From contig NZ_CANLDD010000036.1 in NCBI RefSeq assembly GCF_947489355.1, forward strand, positions 1-45,259: 45,259 bases of DNA, read 5' to 3'. This DNA is from an uncultured Microbulbifer sp. Its GTDB lineage: Bacteria; Pseudomonadota; Gammaproteobacteria; Pseudomonadales; Cellvibrionaceae. Positions 1 through 5,453 of this stretch are shown here, one piece after another (the stretch's first letter is position 1; the number at the start of each line of letters is the position of its first letter). Position numbers and translations under genes: made by a program. Below the pieces are notes generated by a model, which worked only from the letters and a program-made list of their open reading frames with translations, was not told where the DNA came from and ran no database searches.

Positions 1-648
1 GTCTTGAATAATCCACTGAGCTTTACTGATCCCACGGGATTTGTGGCGAGCAAGGAAGATCCGCAGTTGCCGAAGGAGTCTGACGATGGTGGTAAAGGTG
101 GTGGAGGAGAAGAACCTATAGAGGAAGTAGTTGTTACTGGTAGTCCCCCTATCTCTTTCGGCGGTGGGAGAATAATACTTCTGCGCCCGTCTATCATTTG
201 GGGCGGCAAAACGGCTAATGGAGAAAGGATTATTGATGAGGTTGTTGTTACTGCACCAAGGCTAGATGCACAAAAGAATAGCGCGCAAAAGGGGAGATTG
301 AACCCGTTTAAAATTATACAAAAAGAATTCCCTCAATGGTGGAGCAGCGAAGAAACTCAAGATTTAAGGCAAGGCATAAACCTGTCTCTTGACGGACTGT
401 CAATTCCATACAAGATGTTGCGTGCTCCTCTTGACTATAAAGATTATGGTCAACTTATTTATCAGTCGATAAATGGCGATTTTGGTGAGGCAGGCATAAC
501 CCTAACAGGCATACTCGCAGGTAAAACAACGGTTAGATTTATGGAGGAGTCGTTCAAGATGCAGGATAGCGTCATTAACGCAGCCGGAGTTGTTACTTCA
601 AATTCTTCCAAGTATGTTGTTGAGCAGGATTGTTTTTCATGCAAATAA
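1..648 (+). CDS. C-terminal tip of an Rhs/YD-repeat polymorphic toxin (5' end outside window)
   Basis: The frame is open from base 1, so the gene begins upstream. The first visible residues, NNPLSFTDPTGF, match the end of the Rhs core (the DPxG motif where the YD-repeat barrel is cut). A low-complexity Gly/Glu linker follows, with two copies of an E/D-EVVVT motif (about residues 40-46 and 79-84), then DAQK at 89-92 and a roughly 120-residue unrecognised C-terminal domain, presumably the toxin. The stop at 646-648 overlaps the ATG of the next gene, as in toxin/immunity pairs. The 10-mer TGCACAAAAG (267-276) encodes the AQK and recurs in all four orphan toxin ORFs downstream. The Rhs assignment rests on the DPTGF motif and context. 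The toxin activity is unknown; the domain ends in a Cys-x-x-Cys pair (DCFSCK). Confidence 0.8.
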   Translation, partial: VLNNPLSFTDPTGFVASKEDPQLPKESDDGGKGGGGEEPIEEVVVTGSPPISFGGGRIILLRPSIIWGGKTANGERIIDEVVVTAPRLDAQKNSAQKGRLNPFKIIQKEFPQWWSSEETQDLRQGINLSLDGLSIPYKMLRAPLDYKDYGQLIYQSINGDFGEAGITLTGILAGKTTVRFMEESFKMQDSVINAAGVVTSNSSKYVVEQDCFSCK

Positions 649-911
649 AAAGAACGATCTGGGTTGTTATTATTGCTTGTTTTATAGGTTTCAGAGCTTT
701 TCGATTTGAAAATGGAGGGGCTGAGGCTTTTTTAGTGGCCCTTTTTATTGTATTAACGAGTGCCTATTGGTTTGTGGTTCCCTATTTAACAGGAGATGTG
801 ATCAAGCTGCCAACCTATACAGATGAGTTGATAAAAGGAACCCATGATGTCCAGAGAACTCTTTTTTTTATTCTTGGCTTGGTGGGCGTGATCGCTTCAA
901 TGTTTATTTGA
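639..911 (+). CDS. small membrane protein, candidate immunity protein of the Rhs tip
   Basis: A 90-residue protein starting at ATG 639, overlapping the last 10 bases of the Rhs gene in another frame; an in-frame TTG at 630 is a weaker alternative. It has about three hydrophobic segments: an N-terminal one (IWVVIIACFIGF), a middle one (FLVALFIVLTSAYWFVV) and a C-terminal one (LFFILGLVGVIASMFI). Translational coupling to the toxin and the position directly after an Rhs tip suggest an immunity protein in the inner membrane. I recognise no named family. If it is the immunity protein, the cognate toxin probably acts at the inner membrane or from the periplasm; that is inference. Confidence 0.6.
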   Translation: MQIKRTIWVVIIACFIGFRAFRFENGGAEAFLVALFIVLTSAYWFVVPYLTGDVIKLPTYTDELIKGTHDVQRTLFFILGLVGVIASMFI

Positions 912-1009
912 GGGGTTGGCAATGTTGCTGGTTCCTATAAAACCTATTGAATCTCACAATCGCAGTCGATAGTCTTCTTCTTCCTGGCCTCCGCTAGTTA
1001 CAAGTATCA

Positions 1010-1039
1010 AAGCCTCCGTAGATTGCTCTGCGGGGGCTT
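1010..1039 (+). terminator. hairpin at end of first toxin/immunity unit (copy 1)
   Basis: A 13-bp stem (1010-1022 with 1027-1039) closes a TTGC loop; two pairs are G-U. It lies 99 bases after the immunity gene and at the left edge of repeat copy 1. The T-tract is poor, so termination is likely but not certain. The same hairpin recurs at 2793 and, with a reverse-complement loop, at 3916; pairing is kept despite base changes. Confidence 0.55.
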
Positions 1040-1238
1040 GTGTTAACCGACCTGGGTCCAGCGCCGGGCTTCGTACTTCACAATCATACCCTCAAGCAGC
1101 TCCAAAAACCCGCGTCGGGGCAAAAAAGTTGGTAAGAGCCCCGTTCGTCGGGGAAATGCTCTTTAAGTTGCCGATCGCACTGGGGAAAATCGGGCTGTAG
1201 CTACGATATTGCGCCGGTGTCATGCTGTTGCACAAAAG
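1021..1238 (+). repeat. cassette-junction repeat, copy 1 (218 bp)
   Basis: Near-identical to 2804-3021 over 218 bp, and to 4024-4154 over its last 131 bp (1108-1238). Only a few substitutions separate copies 1 and 2. It ends exactly at TGCACAAAAG, after which the three downstream sequences are unrelated. It contains an internal hairpin at 1134-1163 (AAGAGC/GCTCTT outer stem, CCCG/CGGG inner stem). The frame of the following ORF is open only from a TAA inside the repeat, so the Rhs core is not present upstream. It is not a recognised insertion sequence, and I see no clear integron attC core sites. Confidence 0.85.
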
Positions 1239-1613
1239 AGCCAGAGTAAACCTCCTCAGCAATGTGGAGCAGGGGTTGTCACCTGCAAAGCAAATGGAAC
1301 AGGAGGGGCAACAGCTCCTTCTGATCACCCTAAATGGCCGGGGAAAGGGTATACGGATGATGGGCGCAAAATAGCTCTGTATAGTTGTTCAAATAGTGAA
1401 GGAAGCTGTTCTTTTTATGCACCGAGTAATAGCAAAAATGTGTATGGTGCAGTTTTGAAAACAACGGTTACTCCAAGCGGAGAACTGTCTACTCATGCAG
1501 ATAGGATAGAGTCATTTACAGTGGACCCTTCACCAGGTTTGTTAGAGAGGTATTTTGGGATAGGGCCTTCTGATTTTGTTACAGAGTTAAGGGCGAATCA
1601 GGGAAATCAATAG
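1209..1613 (+). CDS. orphan Rhs-type toxin tip 1
   Basis: A 134-residue ORF opening with a TTG inside repeat copy 1, giving MRRCHAVAQK and then unique sequence. The stub ends in the same AQK codons as the full Rhs gene. The unique part is Cys-containing (CGAGVVTC, CSNSEGSC) and ends in NQGNQ; I recognise no catalytic motif. No Shine-Dalgarno sequence precedes the TTG, so the ORF may be silent and act as a donor for recombination into the Rhs gene. A small membrane protein follows 8 bases after the stop, consistent with a toxin/immunity pair. The function as a toxin is inferred from layout. Confidence 0.55.
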   Translation: MRRCHAVAQKSQSKPPQQCGAGVVTCKANGTGGATAPSDHPKWPGKGYTDDGRKIALYSCSNSEGSCSFYAPSNSKNVYGAVLKTTVTPSGELSTHADRIESFTVDPSPGLLERYFGIGPSDFVTELRANQGNQ

Positions 1614-1621
1614 AGGGACTT

Positions 1622-1933
1622 ATGTGGTATTTGTTGGAAAAAATTAGCTTTATTTCACACTTTTTAACGGCGTTAATAATTTTATCTGGAGGTATCTATT
1701 GGGTGTGTACATCTAGAAGTTATTTTTCTATCTTTGGTTTGCTCGGCTCTGTTTTGTTGTTCGCCTCTGTTATCTTAAGGTTTTACCTCCCTGAAGTTGA
1801 GTCCATAGATTTGGGGTATAAGAAGCCAATATCTGACAATGCCATTTTATGGGTGGTATATATGTATGGTTTCAATATTGGGTTGTTCATATTTTCTGTA
1901 TCTATGTTTTGGAATGCAATAAAAAGGTTGTAA
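1622..1933 (+). CDS. small membrane protein, candidate immunity protein for orphan tip 1
   Basis: A 103-residue protein with about three hydrophobic segments: FLTALIILSGGIYWV, IFGLLGSVLLFASVILRF and LWVVYMYGFNIGLFIFSVSMF. It starts at ATG 1622, just after the orphan toxin stop, with AGAGGGA upstream as a ribosome site. No named family is recognised. Membrane topology and position make it a candidate immunity protein, like the product of 639-911, but the two share no obvious sequence similarity. Confidence 0.6.
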   Translation: MWYLLEKISFISHFLTALIILSGGIYWVCTSRSYFSIFGLLGSVLLFASVILRFYLPEVESIDLGYKKPISDNAILWVVYMYGFNIGLFIFSVSMFWNAIKRL

Positions 1934-1947
1934 AAAATGCCTTAAAA

Positions 1948-2367
1948 ATGTATGCACAAAAGAGATGGGGCACGAGCGATTTTGTGAAGTACTATTTCTT
2001 TGGGAAAGGCAAACCAGTTACTTTAACCGATATTGGTTTAGCTGGCGATTTTGAGGGCTCACCATCAGTAAAAGCGCTAACTGAGGGCTTTATATCTGAT
2101 GTTTTGAGCAAGCCCATTTATAATGCCGATTTTAGTGAGATAAAAATTTCAGATGTAACTAGCGTTCCTGACTTATTCAGTGTTGGAAATAGTGCTTTGT
2201 CATTAGATGCGAGCTGTCGGTCTGGTTCGTGCAGCTTTACGTTTTCTATTAATGATTCATTTAAGGACCCTCTGGATATATTTGATACCTTTTCCGGGAA
2301 TTTCGAAATTGGCACACCATATCCAATTACTCATGAATGGAAGGTGCAAAAGGACTATGGGCAATGA
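1948..2367 (+). CDS. orphan toxin tip 2, possibly periplasm-acting (colicin M-like layout)
   Basis: A 139-residue ORF from ATG 1948, beginning MYAQKRWGTS. The AQK codons lie in the shared 10-mer (1953-1962), but the long repeat is missing upstream. The body has a GKGKPVTLTDIGL segment near the N-terminus and an F-x-I-x-D-x-F-x-DPLDI segment followed by GTPYPITHEW near the C-terminus. The order (a GxG...IGL element, a D-x-[YF]-x-D element, then a G-x-x-Y element) recalls the colicin M lipid II phosphatase domain, but similarity is weak and the catalytic His-Arg pair is not evident. The next gene is a lipoprotein overlapping by 4 bases (ATGA), which fits a toxin acting outside the inner membrane. 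Confidence 0.55.
   Translation: MYAQKRWGTSDFVKYYFFGKGKPVTLTDIGLAGDFEGSPSVKALTEGFISDVLSKPIYNADFSEIKISDVTSVPDLFSVGNSALSLDASCRSGSCSFTFSINDSFKDPLDIFDTFSGNFEIGTPYPITHEWKVQKDYGQ
1953..1962 (+). repeat. TGCACAAAAG toxin-junction 10-mer without the long repeat
   Basis: The same in-frame 10-mer (codons GCA CAA AAG) occurs at 267-276, 1229-1238, 3012-3021 and 4145-4154. Here it is the only part of the junction left. It marks the start of unique toxin sequence in each ORF. Confidence 0.7.
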
Positions 2368-2759
2368 ATTATAAATTTAAAGAAAAACTATTTTTTTTCT
2401 GCTTGCCTCTATTGTTATTTGGCTGTGGTGATTATTCAAAGGATTTAGGAGGTAATTACAGGTTTGTTAGAACCAACTCTGATAATCATGTGATTATCAA
2501 AAAATTATCAGAGTTTGATAACGAAATAAAAGTGCATTCAAATGTGCAGAATTATGCGTATGATGACGTTTATATTTTAGGTGTTCGGGTACAATCAAAA
2601 GATAAGGAAGCTCAATACGCAGATGCTATGAGCCAAGGTTCTGGTTATTTTGTTCTGAATAAGAATACTGGTGAAATCATGACAGGATTAAGCAAGAGTA
2701 ACTTTGATCAATTTGTCAGAAAGCATGGGCTATCCAAGTTGGCAGGGGAGATCAAATAA
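2364..2759 (+). CDS. lipoprotein, candidate immunity protein for orphan tip 2
   Basis: A 131-residue protein from ATG 2364, overlapping the toxin stop (ATGA). It has a type II signal peptide: a basic start (MNYKFKEK), the hydrophobic run LFFFCLPLLLF and a lipobox LLFGC with Cys at about residue 22. The mature part begins GDYSKDLGGNYRFVRTNSDN and resembles small DUF3997-type lipoproteins from memory; that label is tentative. An exported, membrane-anchored immunity protein implies that the toxin threatens the periplasmic side, as with colicin M and its immunity protein. The function is inferred from position. Confidence 0.6.
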   Translation: MNYKFKEKLFFFCLPLLLFGCGDYSKDLGGNYRFVRTNSDNHVIIKKLSEFDNEIKVHSNVQNYAYDDVYILGVRVQSKDKEAQYADAMSQGSGYFVLNKNTGEIMTGLSKSNFDQFVRKHGLSKLAGEIK

Positions 2760-2792
2760 CAGGGTTATATTATATTCTGGCACCATGATTGC

Positions 2793-2822
2793 AAGTCCCC
2801 GCAGATTGCTCTGTGGGGACTT
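2793..2822 (+). terminator. hairpin at end of second cassette group (copy 2)
   Basis: A 13-bp stem (2793-2805 with 2810-2822) around a TTGC loop, 33 bases after the lipoprotein gene. It is stronger than copy 1, with a T-A pair where copy 1 has C-G, so pairing is kept through compensating changes. No good T-tract follows. Confidence 0.6.
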
Positions 2823-3021
2823 GTGTTAACCGACCTGGGTCCAGCGCCGGGCTTCGTACTTCACAATCATACCCTCAAGCAGCTCCAAAAACCCGCGTCG
2901 GGGCAAAAAAGTTGGTAAGAGCCCCGTTCGTCGGGGAAAAGCTCTTTAAGTTGCTGATCGCATTGGGGAAAATCGGGCTGTAGCTACGATATTGCGCCGG
3001 TGTCATGCTGTTGCACAAAAG
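2804..3021 (+). repeat. cassette-junction repeat, copy 2 (218 bp)
   Basis: Matches 1021-1238 with a handful of substitutions and ends at TGCACAAAAG (3012-3021). The internal hairpin lies at 2917-2946. One frame through the repeat is open for 64 codons (2789-2983) but looks like chance coding, since it crosses the hairpin and ends at a TAG before the toxin frame. Confidence 0.85.
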
Positions 3022-3399
3022 GGGAATGGCAATACAATAATAATTGATGGGCAAGAAGTTGACGTGCTCTATGGTATTGGTCCACCCCTAAACCCTGCTG
3101 CGCTCAGGGCACTGTTTACAAAGAAATTTTGGAAAAAAATGATTGGAAAGGAATTTCCAGTTAAAAAAGGAGCGGGAGGTAAGCCACAGCCTTATGATCC
3201 AAAAACAGGCCAGTATTTATCAGCTGAAGCAAATCCAGGTGTTTCCTATTCACCTATAGGACGGTTTACAAGTGGATTCTCTCAAGGGCTTGCTGAAGGA
3301 TCGGCAACAGGGGTAACTGGGGCGACACCTGTTGGAAGGGCGGGAGATATCGGTTACGCGGTTGGTAATTTGATCGGCACAATCGGGGGGTGGTTTTAA
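2992..3399 (+). CDS. orphan Rhs-type toxin tip 3
   Basis: A 135-residue ORF starting at the TTG inside repeat copy 2 (MRRCHAVAQK), then unique sequence. A Lys-rich middle (KKFWKKMIGKEFPVKKGAGGKPQ) leads into YDPKTGQYLSAEANPG and a Gly/Ala-rich C-terminus ending GNLIGTIGGWF. I recognise no family; the basic middle could suit nucleic-acid binding and the glycine-rich end could insert in membranes, but neither can be chosen. The stop shares one base with the next gene's ATG (TAATG), which supports a co-translated pair. No Shine-Dalgarno sequence is seen at the TTG. Confidence 0.55.
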   Translation: MRRCHAVAQKGNGNTIIIDGQEVDVLYGIGPPLNPAALRALFTKKFWKKMIGKEFPVKKGAGGKPQPYDPKTGQYLSAEANPGVSYSPIGRFTSGFSQGLAEGSATGVTGATPVGRAGDIGYAVGNLIGTIGGWF

Positions 3400-3884
3400 T
3401 GACGCTTACTATAGGGTTGGTCCTCGCTGTACTGTTTGTGCTAACGGCTATCTTGTTTCTTAAGGAAGCATTGAAAGGACCTAAGAGGACGTTAGAGCAA
3501 CTCCATAGGCCGATTTCTGACTTGCTTTCAAGAGGATTTGATGGGGGTTTTTTAATAATAGAGCACTCGAAAACAGGCCGGTTTATCCAATTTAGCAAAT
3601 ACGTAAAAAGTAAAGAAAGTTTTGGGATTGAATTGGCTTTTCCTAAGGCAGACTGGAGTAAAGATTGTTATTCTGGAGTGAAAAGCGTCTGTGAGAATTT
3701 TAAGCTTAAGGTTAGAGAAGATTTTTCTGCTGGTGATGGGGAGCTAACCTTTTTATTCGCGGACTTTGATAGGGATGTTGATTCGGCATTTGAATTCAGC
3801 AAAACTGTTTTCAAGGACATTTTTAAAATAAACAAAACTGATAAAGTACATGTCAGATTGAGAAATGCTAAGGCAACAGCGTAA
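3399..3884 (+). CDS. membrane-anchored candidate immunity protein for orphan tip 3
   Basis: A 161-residue protein from ATG 3399. It has one N-terminal transmembrane helix (LTIGLVLAVLFVLTAILFL) followed by a soluble domain of about 135 residues with alternating beta-like and charged segments (FLIIEHSKTGRFIQF, LTFLFADFDRDVDSAF). No family is recognised. It overlaps the toxin stop by one base and precedes another hairpin/repeat, so it ends this cassette. A single-helix anchor with a large soluble domain differs from the multi-pass candidates at 639 and 1622, suggesting a different toxin target. Confidence 0.6.
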   Translation: MTLTIGLVLAVLFVLTAILFLKEALKGPKRTLEQLHRPISDLLSRGFDGGFLIIEHSKTGRFIQFSKYVKSKESFGIELAFPKADWSKDCYSGVKSVCENFKLKVREDFSAGDGELTFLFADFDRDVDSAFEFSKTVFKDIFKINKTDKVHVRLRNAKATA

Positions 3885-3915
3885 GCCGTATGCTCAGAAT
3901 TTCTTAACCCCAAAC

Positions 3916-3947
3916 AAATCCCCGGTAGAGCAATCTGCCGGGGCTTT
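3916..3947 (+). terminator. hairpin after third cassette (copy 3, loop reversed)
   Basis: A 14-bp stem with one mismatch (3916-3929 with 3934-3947) around a GCAA loop, followed by TTTGTC. The loop and adjoining AGA/TCT are the reverse complement of copies 1 and 2, as if the element had been inverted. It lies 32 bases after the immunity gene. Confidence 0.6.
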
Positions 3948-3955
3948 GTCGCATC

Positions 3956-4013
3956 TGCTGGAGGGTGTCAGTGAGCAGCCTGCTGAATAGCAGTCTCCAG
4001 CATCTCACTGACA
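3956..4013 (+). other. two interleaved inverted repeats (pseudoknot-like)
   Basis: TGCTGGAG (3956-3963) pairs with CTCCAGCA (3995-4002), and TGTCAGTGAG (3966-3975) pairs perfectly with CTCACTGACA (4004-4013). The arms are interleaved a-b-a'-b', so the two helices either exclude each other or form an H-type pseudoknot. This stretch replaces the first part of repeat copies 1 and 2. Confidence 0.6.
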
Positions 4014-4023
4014 AACTTCTGCT

Positions 4024-4154
4024 ACCCGCGTCGGGGCAAAAAAGTTGGTAAGAGCGCCGTTCACCGGGGAAATGCTCTTTAAGTTGCTGATCGCATTGGG
4101 GAAAATCGGGCTGTAGCTACGACATTGCGTCGGTGTCATGCTGTTGCACAAAAG
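4024..4154 (+). repeat. cassette-junction repeat, copy 3 (131-bp core)
   Basis: Matches the last 131 bp of copies 1 and 2 (1108-1238 and 2891-3021), including the internal hairpin (4050-4079), the ORF start and the terminal TGCACAAAAG (4145-4154). The left boundary is sharp at ACCCGCGTCGGGG, which defines the conserved core. The hairpin loop differs and one inner stem pair is lost. Confidence 0.85.
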
Positions 4155-4538
4155 GGGCCTAGCTTTGTCGGCTTCTTAAGGGAAGAAGGTGTTAATATTC
4201 TTCTGCGAACTGGGCAGGCTGTTGGTGGAGCTGGGCAAGTTCTTTTAGGTTTTGCAATTTGTAGCGGCGGTGTTACTTGTGCGGCTGGAGCTGTTATTGC
4301 AGCCAAAGGTGCTGATAACTTTCAGGCGGGAATTAGAGGGACGGATAGTGTTTCTCAACAGCTCTTGGTCGATGTTACTGGTAGTGAGCAGGCCGGAACG
4401 CTAATAAATGCTGGGCTTGATTTGGGTACTTCTGTAGGCGGCTTAGTGCGAAGCGTCCCTAAAATAAGTGCATACGGAACAGCGTACAATGCGGCATGGT
4501 ATAAAGGTGTTCCGGGCTATTATGAGCCGGCCCCTTAA
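4125..4538 (+). CDS. orphan Rhs-type toxin tip 4
   Basis: A 137-residue ORF starting at the TTG inside repeat copy 3 (MRRCHAVAQK). The unique part has a hydrophobic Gly/Ala-rich stretch of about 30 residues (from VGGAGQVLLGF to GAVIAAKG), then DNFQAGIRG and a polar end (GVPGYYEPAP). The hydrophobic hairpin followed by a D/N-N-x-x-x-GI element resembles pre-toxin segments of Rhs and hemagglutinin toxins from memory, so a membrane-active role is possible. The candidate immunity gene starts about 80 bases downstream, not overlapping as in the other pairs. Confidence 0.5.
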   Translation: MRRCHAVAQKGPSFVGFLREEGVNILLRTGQAVGGAGQVLLGFAICSGGVTCAAGAVIAAKGADNFQAGIRGTDSVSQQLLVDVTGSEQAGTLINAGLDLGTSVGGLVRSVPKISAYGTAYNAAWYKGVPGYYEPAP

Positions 4539-4622
4539 TCAGGCTACGAATACTGCCTTAACAGTTGAACTATTTTCGAGTGGGTCCACTATTTACAGTG
4601 CTGTGGATTAAAGGTGGTAAGA

Positions 4623-4889
4623 GTGGATATTTTAATACTGGTGGCATACATATTGTTGCTTAGATTGGTTTTATTTTTATTTTTCAGGAGGTTTGCTTCC
4701 GAAATCAGCACATACGGTTTGGTAATTTTTTTGTTGATAATGGCTTTTGCTGTGCCGTTACCGATTATGCTTGTCAAGAAAGAAGTTGTTGTTAATAGCG
4801 TTCCTAATATACTTTTATCTGGAGTGTCTATTTTTTATTTTGCATTTGTAATTTCAAGAAAACTTAATCAGTGGAAGAGGAAATCGTAA
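4623..4889 (+). CDS. small membrane protein, candidate immunity protein for orphan tip 4
   Basis: Starts at GTG 4623, which has AAGGTGG (4611-4617) at a good distance; an upstream in-frame GTG at 4614 would fall inside that ribosome site. The 88-residue product has three hydrophobic segments (ILILVAYILLLRLVLFLFF, YGLVIFLLIMAFAVPLPIM, ILLSGVSIFYFAFVI) and a basic tail (RKLNQWKRKS). No family is recognised. It closes the toxin/immunity array. Confidence 0.55.
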   Translation: MDILILVAYILLLRLVLFLFFRRFASEISTYGLVIFLLIMAFAVPLPIMLVKKEVVVNSVPNILLSGVSIFYFAFVISRKLNQWKRKS

Positions 4890-4904
4890 GATAGGTGGCA
4901 AGCA

Positions 4905-4930
4905 CGGGCGCCGCTTTCAGATTGCGCCCG
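4905..4930. terminator. possible bidirectional hairpin between toxin array and XRE gene
   Basis: CGGGCGC (4905-4911) and GCGCCCG (4924-4930) form a 7-bp GC-rich stem between converging genes. No T-tract is present on either side, so termination is only a suggestion. Confidence 0.3.
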
Positions 4931-4954
4931 AAGCCAGCGATTAATAAATTGTTT

Positions 4955-5371
4955 CTATGCGCCACGTTCTCTCTTTTTAGCTGCTTGGCGTTGCAAAGAC
5001 TGCTTGGCTTGATGCTTTAGGATCAAGCCCTCTAATACAGCTTGAGCGACCTTTTTGTCCTCCTCTTCAAATTGACAGATAGCTTCAAATTGAAAGCGCA
5101 GGCTGTCATCTGGGTCGCGCTCCCCCTTATCAAAAATTAGCATATCTGCACTAACCCCCAGCGCAATGGCCAATTTGCGAATAACCTCCAGTGTGGGCTG
5201 ACTATCGCCGCCTTCATAGCGGTTGATCTGAGTGATATGCACCTGGACGGCATCGGCCAACCCCTGTTGTGTCATACCCCGTTCTTTGCGCAATGCAGAG
5301 AGGCGCTGCGGAAAGCTCATAGCCATTAACTCAATCTTGGACGAAGGCATGACTATAAACCCCGCTTGCAT
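4955..5371 (-). CDS. XRE-family helix-turn-helix repressor
   Basis: A 138-residue protein with an HTH_3/XRE domain at about residues 20-75: FPQRLSALRKERGMTQQGLADA, then a recognition helix around VHITQINRYEGG and PTLEVIRKLAIALGV. A charged helical tail (KKVAQAVLEGLILKHQ) may mediate dimerisation. Later starts at Met8 (5350) or Met16 (5326) are possible. It is transcribed away from a CHC2 primase-like gene, and the intergenic region holds a palindromic operator, so it probably represses itself and that gene, like a regulator of a phage or integrative element. Confidence 0.85.
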   Translation of the reverse strand: MQAGFIVMPSSKIELMAMSFPQRLSALRKERGMTQQGLADAVQVHITQINRYEGGDSQPTLEVIRKLAIALGVSADMLIFDKGERDPDDSLRFQFEAICQFEEEDKKVAQAVLEGLILKHQAKQSLQRQAAKKRERGA

Positions 5372-5394
5372 GTTGGCTGTCTACAAATTAGAGT

Positions 5395-5427
5395 ATATGC
5401 TAAATACAGTTTAGCACAAACGCATAT
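5395..5427. promoter_or_regulatory. palindromic operator between XRE repressor and CHC2 gene
   Basis: TGCTAAA (5398-5404), 5 bases, TTTAGCA (5410-5416) is a perfect 7-bp dyad. It is flanked by a second, nested dyad, ATATGC (5395-5400) with GCATAT (5422-5427). On the minus strand a TATACT -10-like hexamer overlaps the left arm, so binding would block repressor transcription. Spacing suits an XRE dimer site. Confidence 0.6.
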
Positions 5428-5453
5428 TGACAGGTTTCCAGAGGAAAAGATAA

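Noticed and set aside
2789..2983. 64-codon ORF inside repeat copy 2, also open in copy 1
   Set aside because: It crosses the hairpin and lacks a ribosome site; codon-level conservation between copies is not better than base-level conservation.
1021..4154. The cassette repeats as integron attC sites
   Set aside because: No paired core sites (GTTRRRY/RYYYAAC) are seen in the right spacing and no integrase gene is in the window.
1010..4154. CRISPR array
   Set aside because: Only three widely spaced repeats over 100 bp long with whole genes between them and no cas gene.
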